A program made the translations under genes and the position numbers. Positions 8,653-18,063 of a DNA stretch of 64,000 bases are shown here, one piece after another. Origin of the DNA: SIRX01 sp965213905 (GTDB lineage: Bacteria > Actinomycetota > Rubrobacteria > Rubrobacterales > Rubrobacteraceae); the NCBI GenBank assembly GCA_965213905.1, contig OZ243922.1:3027443-3091442 (forward strand), given 5' to 3'. Within the stretch, counting starts at the first letter, position 1; each line of letters opens with the position of its first letter. The notes below the pieces were generated by a model that was given only the letters and a program-made list of their open reading frames with translations, ran no database searches and was not told where the DNA came from.

Positions 8653-10094
8653 ACGCGGTCGACTACCTCGTAATCGTCGCCTACTTCCTCGTGGTGGTCT
8701 TCGTCGGCTACCTGGGCTTGCGGCGGGCGCGCAACGTAGAGGACTTCCTGGTGGCGGGCAGAAGCCTGGGGCCGCCCATGTACGTCGGTACCTTGAGCGC
8801 CCTGGTTCTGGGAGGGGCCTCGACGGTGGGCGGAGTGAGCCTGGGCTACCAGTTCGGCATCTCGGGGATGTGGCTGGTGCTGATGCTCAGTTTGGGGCTT
8901 CTGGCGCTGGCCCTCCTGTTCACCACCCGGCTTTCCAAGCTGGGCGTCTACACCGTGGCGGAGGTTCTGGACTTGCGCTATGGGGACTCGGCACGCCTCA
9001 TCAGCGCTGTAGTCATGTTCTCCTACGCCCTGATGCTGTCCGTTACGCAGACCATCGCCGTTGGCACCCTCTTCGACGTTACCCTAGGGATTCCGCGCAC
9101 CTGGGCGATACTCGTGGCTGGGGGTGTTGTAGTTCTGTATTCGGTGGCGGGCGGGATGTGGTCTATTACCCTCACCGACTTCCTGCAGTTCTGCGTGATG
9201 ACCGTCGGGGTCTTCTTTATATTGCTGCCCATTACCCTGTTTCGTGTAGGAGGACTCTCCGGACTTCAGGAGGATTTGCCCGCCTCATACCTCAGTTGGA
9301 CTTCCATCGGGTGGACGACCATCTTCGCCTACTTCCTCCTGTTCTTCTTCGGCATTATGATTGGGCAGGACATCTGGCAGCGGGTGTTCACCGCCCGCAG
9401 CCCCGGCGTCGCTAGGTGGGGAGGGACTACCGCGGCCATCTACTGCGCCGTCTACGGGTTTACCAGCGCCCTCATCGGCACGGCAGCGGCCGTCCTTTTC
9501 CCGAACCTCGCAACCCCCGACAACGCCTTCGCCCAACTGGCTACGAACCTCCTTCCCATAGGTCTCGCGGGGCTAGTGGTCGCGGCAGCCCTCTCTGCCA
9601 TCATGTCGACGGCCAGTTCTGCGCTTCTGGCCTCGGCCACCCTCGCCGCCGAAGACGGCTACGCCCGCTTTTTCGGAGGCGGCAATGGCGACGACCAGCG
9701 GGAATTGCTTGCCAACCGCGTCTCGACGTTCGTTGTGGGCATCATCGTGATAGGGATAGCCCTCGTAGTGAGAGACGTGGTGGGAGCCCTGACCGTAGCT
9801 TACGACCTGCTGGTGGGAGCCCTGTTCGTTCCTATAGTCGGGGCCTTCTTCTGGCGGCGGGCGAGCGGTAGAGGAGCCCTCATCTCCATGGCGGTAAGTA
9901 GCGCGGTGGTGATAGTTCTCCTACTGTGGCGCGGGCTGCTATCTAACGACCCTATAATCTACGGGCTTATAACGAGCCTCGTGGTCTTCGTGATAGCCAG
10001 CCTGCTAACGCCGGAACCTCCGGAGGAACGGCTTGAGGCCTGGGAAGAGCGCCTGGAGGAACCAGCCTCGACCGAGGAAAGCCCCGTGGCTTGA
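8649..10094 (+). CDS. Sodium:solute symporter (SSS family)
   Basis: An integral membrane transporter of 481 residues with about 13 hydrophobic segments and the SSS hallmark near the N-terminus (RNVEDFLVAGRSLGPPMYVG). It would use the sodium gradient to import an organic solute. The GTG start overlaps the agmatinase stop (GTGA), the strongest clue to its substrate: agmatine, another guanidino compound or a related amine. The C-terminus is acidic and probably cytoplasmic. Family assignment is confident; substrate is inferred from context. Confidence 0.9.
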   Translation: MNAVDYLVIVAYFLVVVFVGYLGLRRARNVEDFLVAGRSLGPPMYVGTLSALVLGGASTVGGVSLGYQFGISGMWLVLMLSLGLLALALLFTTRLSKLGVYTVAEVLDLRYGDSARLISAVVMFSYALMLSVTQTIAVGTLFDVTLGIPRTWAILVAGGVVVLYSVAGGMWSITLTDFLQFCVMTVGVFFILLPITLFRVGGLSGLQEDLPASYLSWTSIGWTTIFAYFLLFFFGIMIGQDIWQRVFTARSPGVARWGGTTAAIYCAVYGFTSALIGTAAAVLFPNLATPDNAFAQLATNLLPIGLAGLVVAAALSAIMSTASSALLASATLAAEDGYARFFGGGNGDDQRELLANRVSTFVVGIIVIGIALVVRDVVGALTVAYDLLVGALFVPIVGAFFWRRASGRGALISMAVSSAVVIVLLLWRGLLSNDPIIYGLITSLVVFVIASLLTPEPPEERLEAWEERLEEPASTEESPVA

Positions 10095-10135
10095 ACCGCG
10101 GTTGGAACGCAGGCCAGCCTCACGGGTAAGTAGGG

Positions 10136-11377
10136 TTACGTTTCTTTCTGAAAGTTCTCCTTCGCCGCATCTAGTAACTCAGGCCGGGAGTATAGTTCCA
10201 CGGCGGTCATGGCAATCTCAAGCGCGCCGTCGACCACGGTCTTGTCGCCCTCGGCTGAAGCAGCGGCTTCGGTGGTTTGTTCGGTATGCAACGCCAATCC
10301 CGGTACGAGCTCGATGTAGGGGTGCGCCGAAGGGACGACCTGGCTGACGTTGCCCATATCAGTAGAGCCGGAGCCCCCCGCCTCACCCTCCGCAACTTCA
10401 CGGCCCAAGGCTTTCAGGTTGACTTCCGAAAGCCTCACCAGCGGGCCATTTAGTTTGAGACTCTCGTAAGCCGGCACGGGGCGGACTATCTCCGCCTCCG
10501 CACCCGTTGCCAGGGCGGCCCCCCGAACGCAGTTCTCGACTGCGGGCATCAGGTGTTCCTTCAAGTATCCGTTGTCGGGAGAACGGACGTACATCCGCAG
10601 GGCGGTCCTTTCGGGAATTATGTTCGGCGCCTGCCCGCCGTCGGTAATGATGGCGTGTATCCGCGAGTCCGGACGTATCTGCTGACGCAACAGACCTATG
10701 GCAACGAGCGTGAGGTTCGCCGCGTCCAGGGCGTTCACGCCCTCGTGAGGCGCGGCGGCGGCGTGGGCCGGTCTGCCGGTGAAGGTAACCTCTAACGCCA
10801 CCCGGGCCAGAAACGCCTTTGCCCCGCGGTTCTCCCCGGCGGGGTGAATCATCAGGGCCGCGTCCACGCCATCGAGGCAGCCGCCCTCTATCATGTACGC
10901 CTTGCCGCCACCGCCTTCTTCGCCGGGGCTGCCCAAAGCCACCAGTCGCCCCGGAGTCTCCGGATGTTCTTCCAGCCACCGTTTCGTGGCGATGGCCGCC
11001 CCAAGTCCCGTTGTGGCTATGATGTTGTGGCCGCAGCCGTGACCCAAACCTTCCAAGGCATCGTACTCGCAGAAGACGGCGACCGTCGGGAACTCTCCGT
11101 CTTCCGACTCGTCTCCGGCATTCGAGGCGGTCGCCGAGAAAGCCGTCGGCAGGTTCGCCACGCCTCTCTTTACGCTGAAACCGTGTTCCTCCAGTTTCTC
11201 GGTAAGGAGGGTGCTGGCGAACTCTTCCTCGAAGCGAATCTCCGGCCGTCCGTGTATCCGGTGGCTCACGTCAAGGAGTTCCTCTTCTACCTCCCCGATG
11301 TAGGGCCGCAACTCTTCCAGATATTCTGCGGCATCGCTTTCGGTGAAAGACAAGTTCCAAGAATGGCCGTCTGTCAT
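10136..11377 (-). CDS. M20 family amidohydrolase (AbgB-like)
   Basis: A zinc-dependent amidohydrolase of 413 residues that would cleave an amide such as p-aminobenzoyl-glutamate or an N-acyl amino acid. Visible M20 features are the HRIHGRPEIRFEE start, CEYDALEGLGHGCGHN (metal and catalytic region), GSPGEEGGGGK with the catalytic Glu, and a dimerisation domain containing FTGRPAHAAAAP. The gene directly follows an AbgT-type transporter (stop to start about 56 bp), matching the abgB-abgT pairing of enteric bacteria. The ATG is preceded by GGGGAGG. An abgA partner is absent, so the enzyme may work as a homomer or on a different amide. Confidence 0.88.
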   Translation of the reverse strand: MTDGHSWNLSFTESDAAEYLEELRPYIGEVEEELLDVSHRIHGRPEIRFEEEFASTLLTEKLEEHGFSVKRGVANLPTAFSATASNAGDESEDGEFPTVAVFCEYDALEGLGHGCGHNIIATTGLGAAIATKRWLEEHPETPGRLVALGSPGEEGGGGKAYMIEGGCLDGVDAALMIHPAGENRGAKAFLARVALEVTFTGRPAHAAAAPHEGVNALDAANLTLVAIGLLRQQIRPDSRIHAIITDGGQAPNIIPERTALRMYVRSPDNGYLKEHLMPAVENCVRGAALATGAEAEIVRPVPAYESLKLNGPLVRLSEVNLKALGREVAEGEAGGSGSTDMGNVSQVVPSAHPYIELVPGLALHTEQTTEAAASAEGDKTVVDGALEIAMTAVELYSRPELLDAAKENFQKET

Positions 11378-11433
11378 GGGCGTTTACCTCCCCGTCGTTT
11401 CTCACAAAGCTATCCGGCATCTACTCACCAATT

Positions 11434-12966
11434 TTACCCATCAAGCCGCAGGTACTCTCCCGGGCCTATCGGCAGGCCTAGCAGCGTCCAGCCCACGAAC
11501 ATAATCACCCAGCAGGCGTAGAACAGCAGCGTGTAGGGAAGCATCAGCGAGAAGAGGGTCCCGAAGCCCGCGTCCTCGTCGTAGTCCTGCATGAAAGCCA
11601 AGACCATCGGCACGTACACGTTCAGCGGCGTGATGATGTTGGTCGAGGAGTCTGCTATGCGAAAGGCGAGTTGGGTGTAGGCGGGATTTATGTCGAGTAG
11701 CAGAAATAGCGGCACGAATATGGGGGCCTCAAGCGCCCACTGGGCCGAGCCGCTGGTTATAAGCAGGTTCAGGAACGCCGTCAAGACACTAAAGCCCAGG
11801 AGGCCGAAGATGCCGGTAATGCTGAGGCTTTCGAGGAGCCCTGCGCCGTTGACCGCTACCCAGATGCCGAGGTTAGTCCACTCGAAGTAGGCGATGAACT
11901 GTGCGGCGGCGAAGATAAGGACGATGAAACCGGAGAGGTCTTTGATGGCCTCGCCCATAAAGCGGGACACGTCGGCCGGCGCGGTTATCTCGCCGACCGT
12001 AACGCCGTAGGCGACGGCCACGGTTATGAAAAAGAGGAGGATAATCGGGACTATGCCGTCTAAGAATGGAGAGGGAACGAGTCCGCCCTCGTCGTTTCTT
12101 AGGGGCGAACCCGAGGGTACGAGCACGGCGACCAGCAGAACGACGAAACCTACAGTGGCTATCAGCGAGTTCCTTAGTCCCCGGTTCTTCTCGGGGGTAA
12201 TCTCCTCTAGCTCCTGTTCCTCTCCGTCCCCCTGATACTCGCCGAGCCTCGGTTCTATTATCTTCTCGGTTACAAACCACCCGACGGCGACGAGCATGAA
12301 GGTAGAGGCAATCATGAAGTACCAGTTGGCGACCGGTGTGACATTCAGGTCGTCGTTTACTATGCGCGCCGCCTCCGTGGATATACCGGACAACAGCGCG
12401 TCGGTTCCGGCTATGAAGATATTGGCCGTGAACCCCGCGCCGACGGAGGCGAAACCGGCCGCCATTCCGGCCAGAGGATGCCTGCCGAGCGTCAGGAAGA
12501 CGAGTGCGGCCAGAGGCGGAACGATGATGAATGCCGCGTCAGAGGCGAGGTTTCCGATGATGCCGGTAAAGATAACCGTCACCGTCACCATGCTGGGCGG
12601 CACGCTCAAGATGGTCTTCTTCATGGCGGTCTCGAGCAGGCCGACCTTCTGGGCGAGTCCTATGCCAAGCATAATGCCTAGAACGAGGCCCAGGGGCGGG
12701 AACTCCACGAAGTTGGTGAGCATGGAGGTCAGGATGTAGCGGATGCCTTCTCCGGAGATGAGGCTTCTTATGGTTGCCTGTTCACCGCTTGACGGGTCTT
12801 CGAAGGTGACCCCGAAGAGACTCACAAACCAGGAGAAAATTATTACGAGCAGCGCCAAAAGCACGAATAGAATGAACGGACTTGGGAGCTTGTTGCCAAG
12901 CCACTCCACCACATCTAACGTCTTGCCGAGTGCGCCTTTCCTCTGTTCTCCAGCCGATTCGGACAC
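11434..12966 (-). CDS. abgT: AbgT family transporter
   Basis: A multi-spanning membrane protein of 510 residues with the AbgT signature (KLPSPFILFVLLALLVIIFS near the N-terminus and internal TSGSAQWALEAPIFVPLF). In E. coli the family imports p-aminobenzoyl-glutamate; other members export sulfonamides. The GTG start follows GGGGAGG. It is upstream of and probably co-transcribed with the M20 amidohydrolase at 10136-11377. That pairing supports uptake and hydrolysis of a folate breakdown product or another aminoacyl amide. Family is confident, substrate inferred. Confidence 0.92.
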   Translation of the reverse strand: MSESAGEQRKGALGKTLDVVEWLGNKLPSPFILFVLLALLVIIFSWFVSLFGVTFEDPSSGEQATIRSLISGEGIRYILTSMLTNFVEFPPLGLVLGIMLGIGLAQKVGLLETAMKKTILSVPPSMVTVTVIFTGIIGNLASDAAFIIVPPLAALVFLTLGRHPLAGMAAGFASVGAGFTANIFIAGTDALLSGISTEAARIVNDDLNVTPVANWYFMIASTFMLVAVGWFVTEKIIEPRLGEYQGDGEEQELEEITPEKNRGLRNSLIATVGFVVLLVAVLVPSGSPLRNDEGGLVPSPFLDGIVPIILLFFITVAVAYGVTVGEITAPADVSRFMGEAIKDLSGFIVLIFAAAQFIAYFEWTNLGIWVAVNGAGLLESLSITGIFGLLGFSVLTAFLNLLITSGSAQWALEAPIFVPLFLLLDINPAYTQLAFRIADSSTNIITPLNVYVPMVLAFMQDYDEDAGFGTLFSLMLPYTLLFYACWVIMFVGWTLLGLPIGPGEYLRLDG

Positions 12967-13036
12967 ATTAACCTCCCCAGGTTAGCCCTTCCTTAAGAGC
13001 ATAGTAGCTTAGAGTCCATGCGCCCGCCATATACAA

Positions 13037-13291
13037 ATGGCTAAACTTACTGGTTACTTGCGGGAGGTGAACCTCCGCATCGAGAAACTAGGTAGAGATT
13101 TAGCCTCCAAGCAGGTCGGCGACTATGAGGATGGACTTCCGGTTTTATTTGAGTCCTGCTACTGCCGAGGTTCGCCTTATGACAGGTCGGCCGCAACGAG
13201 CGACTCGACTACGACCATCGTTTCCTTTGCCCAGGATACCTACTTTGTGAGAATAGAGGACCGTGAACTTTGGCCGGGTGTCCATAGCTGA
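13037..13291 (+). CDS. Hypothetical protein, 84 aa
   Basis: No family recognised. The frame lies in the 418-bp gap between the divergent AbgT gene and the GltP-type gene. It begins MAKLTGYLREVNLRIEKLG, which has a plausible amphipathic helix, then becomes low in hydrophobic content with a Ser/Thr-rich end. There is no clear ribosome site in front of the ATG. It may be a small real gene or a chance frame; the rest of the gap (13292-13384) shows only the ribosome site AAAGGAG for the next gene. Confidence 0.3.
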   Translation: MAKLTGYLREVNLRIEKLGRDLASKQVGDYEDGLPVLFESCYCRGSPYDRSAATSDSTTTIVSFAQDTYFVRIEDRELWPGVHS

Positions 13292-13384
13292 TTCATGGAC
13301 CATGCATTACGATGGTAACAAAGAGAACTACAAGGTGAAGTATGAGACAATGTCCGCAGTAAAGATAGGAAAGGAGTTTCGCTT

Positions 13385-14698
13385 ATGGCTCCGGGTTCTC
13401 AGAGGTCTTTATGGCGCAAGTATTTAGACTTTCCTCTCATATGGAAGTTCGCCATAGCACTCGGTTTGGGCGCGATTGTCGGTCTTATTGTTGGGCCTTC
13501 CATATCGGTCATTCAGCCACTCGGCGACATCTTCCTGAGGCTACTTCAGATGCTGATAATACCCATAGTCCTCTTCACCCTGGTGGTCGGTGTCTCTTCC
13601 ATCAGTCCCGCGCAGTTCGGGCGGGTGGGGATAAAAATCTTCGCCTTCTACATAGTCACCTCGGTGGTCGCGATAACCGTGGGCCTGCTTATCGCTACGC
13701 TTGTCCGGCCCGGCGTCGGGCTGAACATCACCCCTGATTCGGGCGAGGGAGGTTCCCCCGAGGAAGCGCCGCCGGCGACGGAGACGCTTCTCAATATCAT
13801 CCCCGAGAACCCGGTGACGGCCATGGCCGAGGGGAACGTCTTGGCCGTCATCTTCTTCGCGGTGGTCGTCGGCATCGCGCTGACCGTGATGCAAAACAGC
13901 GGCGACGAGAGGCTTGGCGAGTTGGGAAGTCTCGTGCGGCGCTTTTTCGAGGGCGGCGAACAGATAATGTTCCTTATCGTCCGGGGCGTCCTTGAGTACG
14001 CGCCCATCGGAGTCTTCGCCCTTATCGCCGTGACGCTGGGCGAGACGGGCCTCGACGCCTTGCTGCCGCTGGCGAAGCTAACCGGGGTGGTCTACGGTGG
14101 CGTTGTGCTGCAGATAGGCTTCTACGCCTTGTTGCTGCTTTTCTTTGGGGCGAGTCTCAAGAAGTTCTTCTCGCGGGCGCAGGAACCAATGGCTACGGCT
14201 TTTGTAACCCGTTCAAGCAGCGGAACGCTTCCGGTCAGCACCCAGGCGGCGCGGGAGATGGGCGTTAAGGAGGGCGTCTACGGGTTCACCCTACCTTTGG
14301 GCGCAACGATAAACATGGACGGCACGGCTTTATATGTTGGGGCGGCGACCGTGTTCGTCGCAAACGTCGCCGGGGTCGAGTTGTCCCTAGCCCAACTTTT
14401 GGGCGTAGTCCTGGTAGGGGTGCTGGCCTCCATCGGCACGGCTGGCGTGCCGGGGGCGGGGCTTATCATGCTATCTCTGGCTATCAGCCAGGCCGGGCTG
14501 CCCTTCGCGGCGGTTGCTTTGGTTGCTGGAATTGACGCCATTCTGGACATGGCGCGGACGATGTGTAATGTAACCGGAGACCTCACCGGCACGCGAATAG
14601 TGGCCCAGACGGAGACCGGGATGCTTGAGGAGTCGGAACAGTCTGAGGAAGAGAGGGTGGCGGAACCGTCAGGAAGGACGGCCGAGGCGGGCACCTAA
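13385..14698 (+). CDS. gltP: Dicarboxylate/amino acid:cation symporter (GltP/GltPh family)
   Basis: A 437-residue DAACS (SLC1-like) carrier importing glutamate, aspartate or C4-dicarboxylates with sodium or protons. Key motifs are visible: the serine-rich re-entrant loop (TRSSSGTLPVS), the NMDGTALY motif of the substrate site, and GVPGAG in the second hairpin followed by MARTMCNVTGD. The ATG follows AAAGGAG. The short acidic C-terminus is soluble. A small lipoprotein gene follows 38 bp later in the same direction. Family is confident; exact substrate is not determined by sequence. Confidence 0.93.
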   Translation: MAPGSQRSLWRKYLDFPLIWKFAIALGLGAIVGLIVGPSISVIQPLGDIFLRLLQMLIIPIVLFTLVVGVSSISPAQFGRVGIKIFAFYIVTSVVAITVGLLIATLVRPGVGLNITPDSGEGGSPEEAPPATETLLNIIPENPVTAMAEGNVLAVIFFAVVVGIALTVMQNSGDERLGELGSLVRRFFEGGEQIMFLIVRGVLEYAPIGVFALIAVTLGETGLDALLPLAKLTGVVYGGVVLQIGFYALLLLFFGASLKKFFSRAQEPMATAFVTRSSSGTLPVSTQAAREMGVKEGVYGFTLPLGATINMDGTALYVGAATVFVANVAGVELSLAQLLGVVLVGVLASIGTAGVPGAGLIMLSLAISQAGLPFAAVALVAGIDAILDMARTMCNVTGDLTGTRIVAQTETGMLEESEQSEEERVAEPSGRTAEAGT

Positions 14699-14736
14699 AA
14701 TATGTTAGCGTCTGCCTTTGAACACTACGGAGGAGG

Positions 14737-14931
14737 ATGTTGTTGGAAAACAGCACAAATAGAGTACGTTATCTTCTGGCTATCTTGGCGGCAGCAATGA
14801 TGATTTTCGCCGCGGGCTGTGGCGGTGAGGGTGGCAACGAGTCCGAAGGCGGCAATGGGGGCGAGGAACAGCAGCAAGAGCAGGAATCCGGTGACGAGGA
14901 AGAGGACGGCGAGGAAGAGGACGACGAGTAA
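14737..14931 (+). CDS. Tiny acidic lipoprotein (64 aa)
   Basis: A secreted lipoprotein by architecture. It has a hydrophobic signal (LLAILAAAMMIFAAGC) whose lipobox AAGC would be cleaved before Cys28, leaving a mature peptide of 37 residues made almost entirely of Gly, Glu, Asp, Gln and Asn. The tail is low-complexity and strongly negative, with no fold predicted. A strong ribosome site (GGAGGA) lies directly in front of the ATG. It follows the GltP-type symporter by 38 bp and may be co-transcribed. Function unknown; cell-surface charge or divalent-cation binding is only a guess. Confidence 0.6.
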   Translation: MLLENSTNRVRYLLAILAAAMMIFAAGCGGEGGNESEGGNGGEEQQQEQESGDEEEDGEEEDDE

Positions 14932-15002
14932 AAAGGATATATAGAGTACAGAGACTAGACAGGGACTAGAGTTGGCTTGTAGGTAGTCCAACTGCCCCGT
15001 AA

Positions 15003-15764
15003 CTATGGCAACCGCATACGTCTGGTGCTTTTTCGTAGACGGGTGAGGAACGCCACAGTAGTGAAGACCATGACCACCGCGAGCGCCGGCGCGACGGCCG
15101 AGACGGTGGCTAGTCTCAGTAGCCTGCGCCGCATCTCTCGCGCCTCGTTGAGGCGAGGGAAGGGCTTGCCGGGAATCTCCACGCCGAGGAAGCTACACAA
15201 AGGCCCCCAGCCCTCACGAACGTCGAAGACCAGCAGCCTCTCCGGGGGAACCCGGCGGCGCACCTCCTCGTTGCTTCCTTTGAAGACCTCCATGGCGTAG
15301 GGTTTGTCCTCGAAGCGACCGCCGAAGGCGTCCTCCCAGACGAGGCGGTCTGCCAGCCGGACGACGCCGGTGGGGCCTGGGGCGAACATCCCGGCCAACG
15401 TGACGGCCCACCTTACCGTAAGAGGGCCGTTAGTTAGCTTCCGTAGCTGGTAGATGGTGTCGCGCATACTTTCGTACCAGGGTTCGGGGTCGCGGACGGT
15501 GAGGATGACGGGTGCTTCGGGGAACGCCTCCACGAGTTCCTCGTAGAACGAACAGGCGGGCCAGTCCACCGCAACCTCGTAGCCCTTGAGGAACCCGCGC
15601 CAGTCAACCTCTTCTCCTCTGCGGGCGGCCTCCCAGAACTCGACGTGCTGCGGGTTCTCGAATACCTCGGTGAGGCTATAGGCCGGGCCGAAGCCCAACT
15701 CCTGTAGCGCCGCCTTCAGCGAGGTTGTTCCCGTGCGGCCGAAGCCTGCCCCTATCACCTTCAT
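15003..15764 (-). CDS. Sulfotransferase-family protein with C-terminal membrane helix
   Basis: A P-loop-like PAPS-dependent sulfotransferase fold. The N-terminal GFGRTGTTSLKAAL (from residue 7) is the 5'-phosphosulfate loop, VILTVRDPEPWYESM is the 3'-phosphate region, and the cytoplasmic domain continues to about residue 210. A hydrophobic segment near the C-terminus followed by RKSTRRMR would anchor it to the membrane. Related proteins are common and mostly uncharacterised, so acceptor and even activity are unknown. The ATG has a weak ribosome site. It stands 80 bp downstream of the alpha/beta-hydrolase gene in the same direction. Confidence 0.82.
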   Translation of the reverse strand: MKVIGAGFGRTGTTSLKAALQELGFGPAYSLTEVFENPQHVEFWEAARRGEEVDWRGFLKGYEVAVDWPACSFYEELVEAFPEAPVILTVRDPEPWYESMRDTIYQLRKLTNGPLTVRWAVTLAGMFAPGPTGVVRLADRLVWEDAFGGRFEDKPYAMEVFKGSNEEVRRRVPPERLLVFDVREGWGPLCSFLGVEIPGKPFPRLNEAREMRRRLLRLATVSAVAPALAVVMVFTTVAFLTRLRKSTRRMRLP

Positions 15765-15844
15765 GGGAACAGTCTACACAGCGAGGAAAGCCGGGAACAC
15801 AGCCCTGGCTTTCCGCAACTATCAACTTGTAACTCTGGGGGCTG

Positions 15845-16708
15845 CTACCGCGCCGCCGCGCCCACCCGGTCGTTGATAATCTCAAGCGCCTGTTCCAGGT
15901 AGCCCTTGAAGACCGGGTAGTTCTCACTCATCGGGAAGTGCCCTATGCCCTCCATCTCGATGAACTCCGCGCTCTGTATCTGGTCGGCGGTGCGCCGGCT
16001 GTCCTCGGGGGTGGTGAGGTAGTCGTACTCTCCGGTCAGGATAACCACCGGGCACTGTTCCCCGTCTATCTCTTCCAGCTTCCCGCGCAGGTCGTGGTCT
16101 ACGGAGTAGAAGTAGAGGTCGCCCTTGAACGCCTCTGAGCCTTGTGTGTAGTAGAACCAGGTCGCCCAGCGGTCGTGGTCGGGGGACTGTGGGGCCATGA
16201 GGTCCCAAACCCCGCTGGCGCAGACCTGGGCGGCGTTCGCGTGGGGGTGTCGCCACCAGTCGAGGTAAAAGCCCGGCGAGTAGTCTGCCGCCTCCACCGG
16301 AATCACCGCCTTGTAGCGGTCGGGGTGGCGGTGGGCCAACTGAAGCGCCACCTGGCCGCCGAAGGAGGAACCCATGAAGATGGGGTCTTCGAGTTCCAGG
16401 GCCTCGCAGAAGGCGTTGATGAAGGCGATGTAGTAGTCGGCGGTGAGTGTGTACTCCTCCTGCCACCACTCCCGGTTCTTCGGCGGGTCTGACTTGCCGT
16501 GGTGGACGAGGTCGTAGGCTATGACGCGGTAGTTGCTGGTTATCTCCTCGTCTTCTAAGAGGTCTCGCCACTGGTGGTTGTGGCAGCCCGCGGTGTGCTG
16601 GCAGACCAGGGGCTGGCCTTCGCCGTTCTCCAGGAAGAACACCTTTATCTCGTCGCCCATGACGTCGATGGTGACGTAGCGGCCCGTTACCGGTGAGATG
16701 TTAGCCAT
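15845..16708 (-). CDS. Alpha/beta-fold hydrolase
   Basis: A 287-residue hydrolase with the classic triad order: nucleophile elbow GSSFGG (Ser), acid in LTGEYDYLT (Asp) and base in GIGHFPM (His). The oxyanion turn is CQHTAGCHNHQW. Such enzymes cleave esters or carbon-carbon bonds of ring-cleavage products; substrate is not evident. The ATG follows AAAGGAG. It heads a minus-strand group (hydrolase, then sulfotransferase) and follows the SDR and SCP-2-like genes upstream in the same direction, so a small catabolic operon is likely. Confidence 0.88.
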   Translation of the reverse strand: MANISPVTGRYVTIDVMGDEIKVFFLENGEGQPLVCQHTAGCHNHQWRDLLEDEEITSNYRVIAYDLVHHGKSDPPKNREWWQEEYTLTADYYIAFINAFCEALELEDPIFMGSSFGGQVALQLAHRHPDRYKAVIPVEAADYSPGFYLDWWRHPHANAAQVCASGVWDLMAPQSPDHDRWATWFYYTQGSEAFKGDLYFYSVDHDLRGKLEEIDGEQCPVVILTGEYDYLTTPEDSRRTADQIQSAEFIEMEGIGHFPMSENYPVFKGYLEQALEIINDRVGAAAR

Positions 16709-16760
16709 TTTTGGCTTCTCCTTTCCCTAAAGATTCAATACCGTTTAGCCGAGGCGTTAC

Positions 16761-17168
16761 CTAAACTGGCACGCCGGTCTTCCTTAGCAACTCGAACTGC
16801 CGGGTAAAGCAGCGGAGGTTCTGCATCAAGACGAGGAGGTCTCCCTCAAGGCTAAGGTCTCTCTGGAAAGAGGCTGACCAGATGCCGTGGTACATGGGAG
16901 GAGGGGTCTCCTCCCCGAACTTCCGCCACGTGTCGGCGCTGGCCTTGAGCTCGAACTGGTAGCGTCTATCCAGCGGGCCGGGGTCCACGAGGATGCCCTC
17001 GACCTTGCCCTCGTGCATGACGACCTGAACCTGGTGTTCCTCCATGTCCATCATGTAAGAACACGAGTAGAACTTCCCGTGGCCCTGGAGTTCGGGGTCT
17101 TCGTCGCTTACCCGCCGGAACTCTTCCGCCCAGGTCTCGACGGAGGTCTGTTCAGTGTCTGTAGCCAT
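16761..17168 (-). CDS. Hypothetical protein, possibly SCP-2-like
   Basis: A soluble protein of about 135 residues. The segment running from FYSCSYMMDMEEHQVQVVMH through the GILVDPGPLDRRYQFELKA strand and an amphipathic end resembles the alpha/beta sandwich of sterol-carrier-type lipid-binding proteins, but I could not confirm the family. I start it at MATDTEQ (17168) because AAAGGATGAAG lies just upstream; a longer start at 17210 is possible. It lies between the SDR and the hydrolase genes, all on the minus strand, and probably shares their transcript. Confidence 0.55.
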   Translation of the reverse strand: MATDTEQTSVETWAEEFRRVSDEDPELQGHGKFYSCSYMMDMEEHQVQVVMHEGKVEGILVDPGPLDRRYQFELKASADTWRKFGEETPPPMYHGIWSASFQRDLSLEGDLLVLMQNLRCFTRQFELLRKTGVPV

Positions 17169-17244
17169 ATCTTCATCCTTTCTCTCGTATTCAGTTGACA
17201 CCGGACGCACGAGGCTAACGCTGGTGCGGGCTTGAAGCTGCTTG

Positions 17245-18063
17245 CTACAATGCCACTCCTCCGGCGTCCACTAGCAGCGTCGAACCGGTCATGAATCCCG
17301 ACAGGTCGCTGGCGCAGAACAGGGCTACCCGCGCCACATCGTCGGCCACGCCAGCCCTTCCTAGCGGAAGCGTCGCGGAGAAAGCCTCCAGTGGGTCGTC
17401 GCTGCCCGTCATCTCCTGCAGTGAGCCTCGCGCCTCCCCGACGCCCTCCGTCGCGATGAGGGTGGGGGCCAGGGCCAGCACCCGGATGCCGTCTCCGCCT
17501 AAAGCTACCGCCAGGCTTTTAGTGAGGCCTCGCACCCCGTGCTTGGTCGAGACGTAGTGGGCCAAGCTAGGCCCCTCGGCCTTGTAACCGGCGGTGGAGG
17601 AGAGGTTTATGATGACCCCTCCGTTCTCGGCCTCCCGCATACGTTTGGCCGCCTCCCTAGAACCGTAGAAGCTGCCGGAGAGGTTCAGGTCCACCACTTT
17701 CTTCCAGTCCTCGTCGGACATCTCCAGAGGGTCTTGGAACGGGTAGACCCCGGCGTTGTTTACCCAGATGTCAAGCCTGCCGTATTCAGAGACCGTCTTG
17801 TCAGCCAAGTCCGAGAGTGAGCCGGAGTCGGTGGCGTCAACCTCCATACCGAGTGCGTTACCGCCGTTCTCGCTTACACGGGACGCCGCTTTCTCCGCCG
17901 CGCCTCCGTCGAGGTCGGCCACCACTACCGAAGCGCCCGCTTCCGACAAGCGGCTGCAGATGGCGAGTCCCAGACCCCTAGCGGCACCAGTCACCACCGC
18001 GACCCGGCCCTCCAGGGAAACGAGTTCCTGTAGAGACCTCTCGCTAAAGTCGGCTATAGCCAT
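17245..18063 (-). CDS. SDR family NAD(P)-dependent oxidoreductase
   Basis: A short-chain dehydrogenase/reductase with all landmarks: TGAARGLG cofactor loop, Asp in VVVADLDG favouring NAD, NNAGV, and the catalytic Ser-Tyr-Lys set (INLSSTAG, then HYVSTKHG). The PTLIATEG segment fits the region after the active site. The start at 18063 (MAIADFSER) is preceded by AAGGAGGAG. Length (272 residues) is typical. It opens a minus-strand run of four genes likely to act in the same catabolic route. Substrate is unknown. Confidence 0.9.
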   Translation of the reverse strand: MAIADFSERSLQELVSLEGRVAVVTGAARGLGLAICSRLSEAGASVVVADLDGGAAEKAASRVSENGGNALGMEVDATDSGSLSDLADKTVSEYGRLDIWVNNAGVYPFQDPLEMSDEDWKKVVDLNLSGSFYGSREAAKRMREAENGGVIINLSSTAGYKAEGPSLAHYVSTKHGVRGLTKSLAVALGGDGIRVLALAPTLIATEGVGEARGSLQEMTGSDDPLEAFSATLPLGRAGVADDVARVALFCASDLSGFMTGSTLLVDAGGVAL

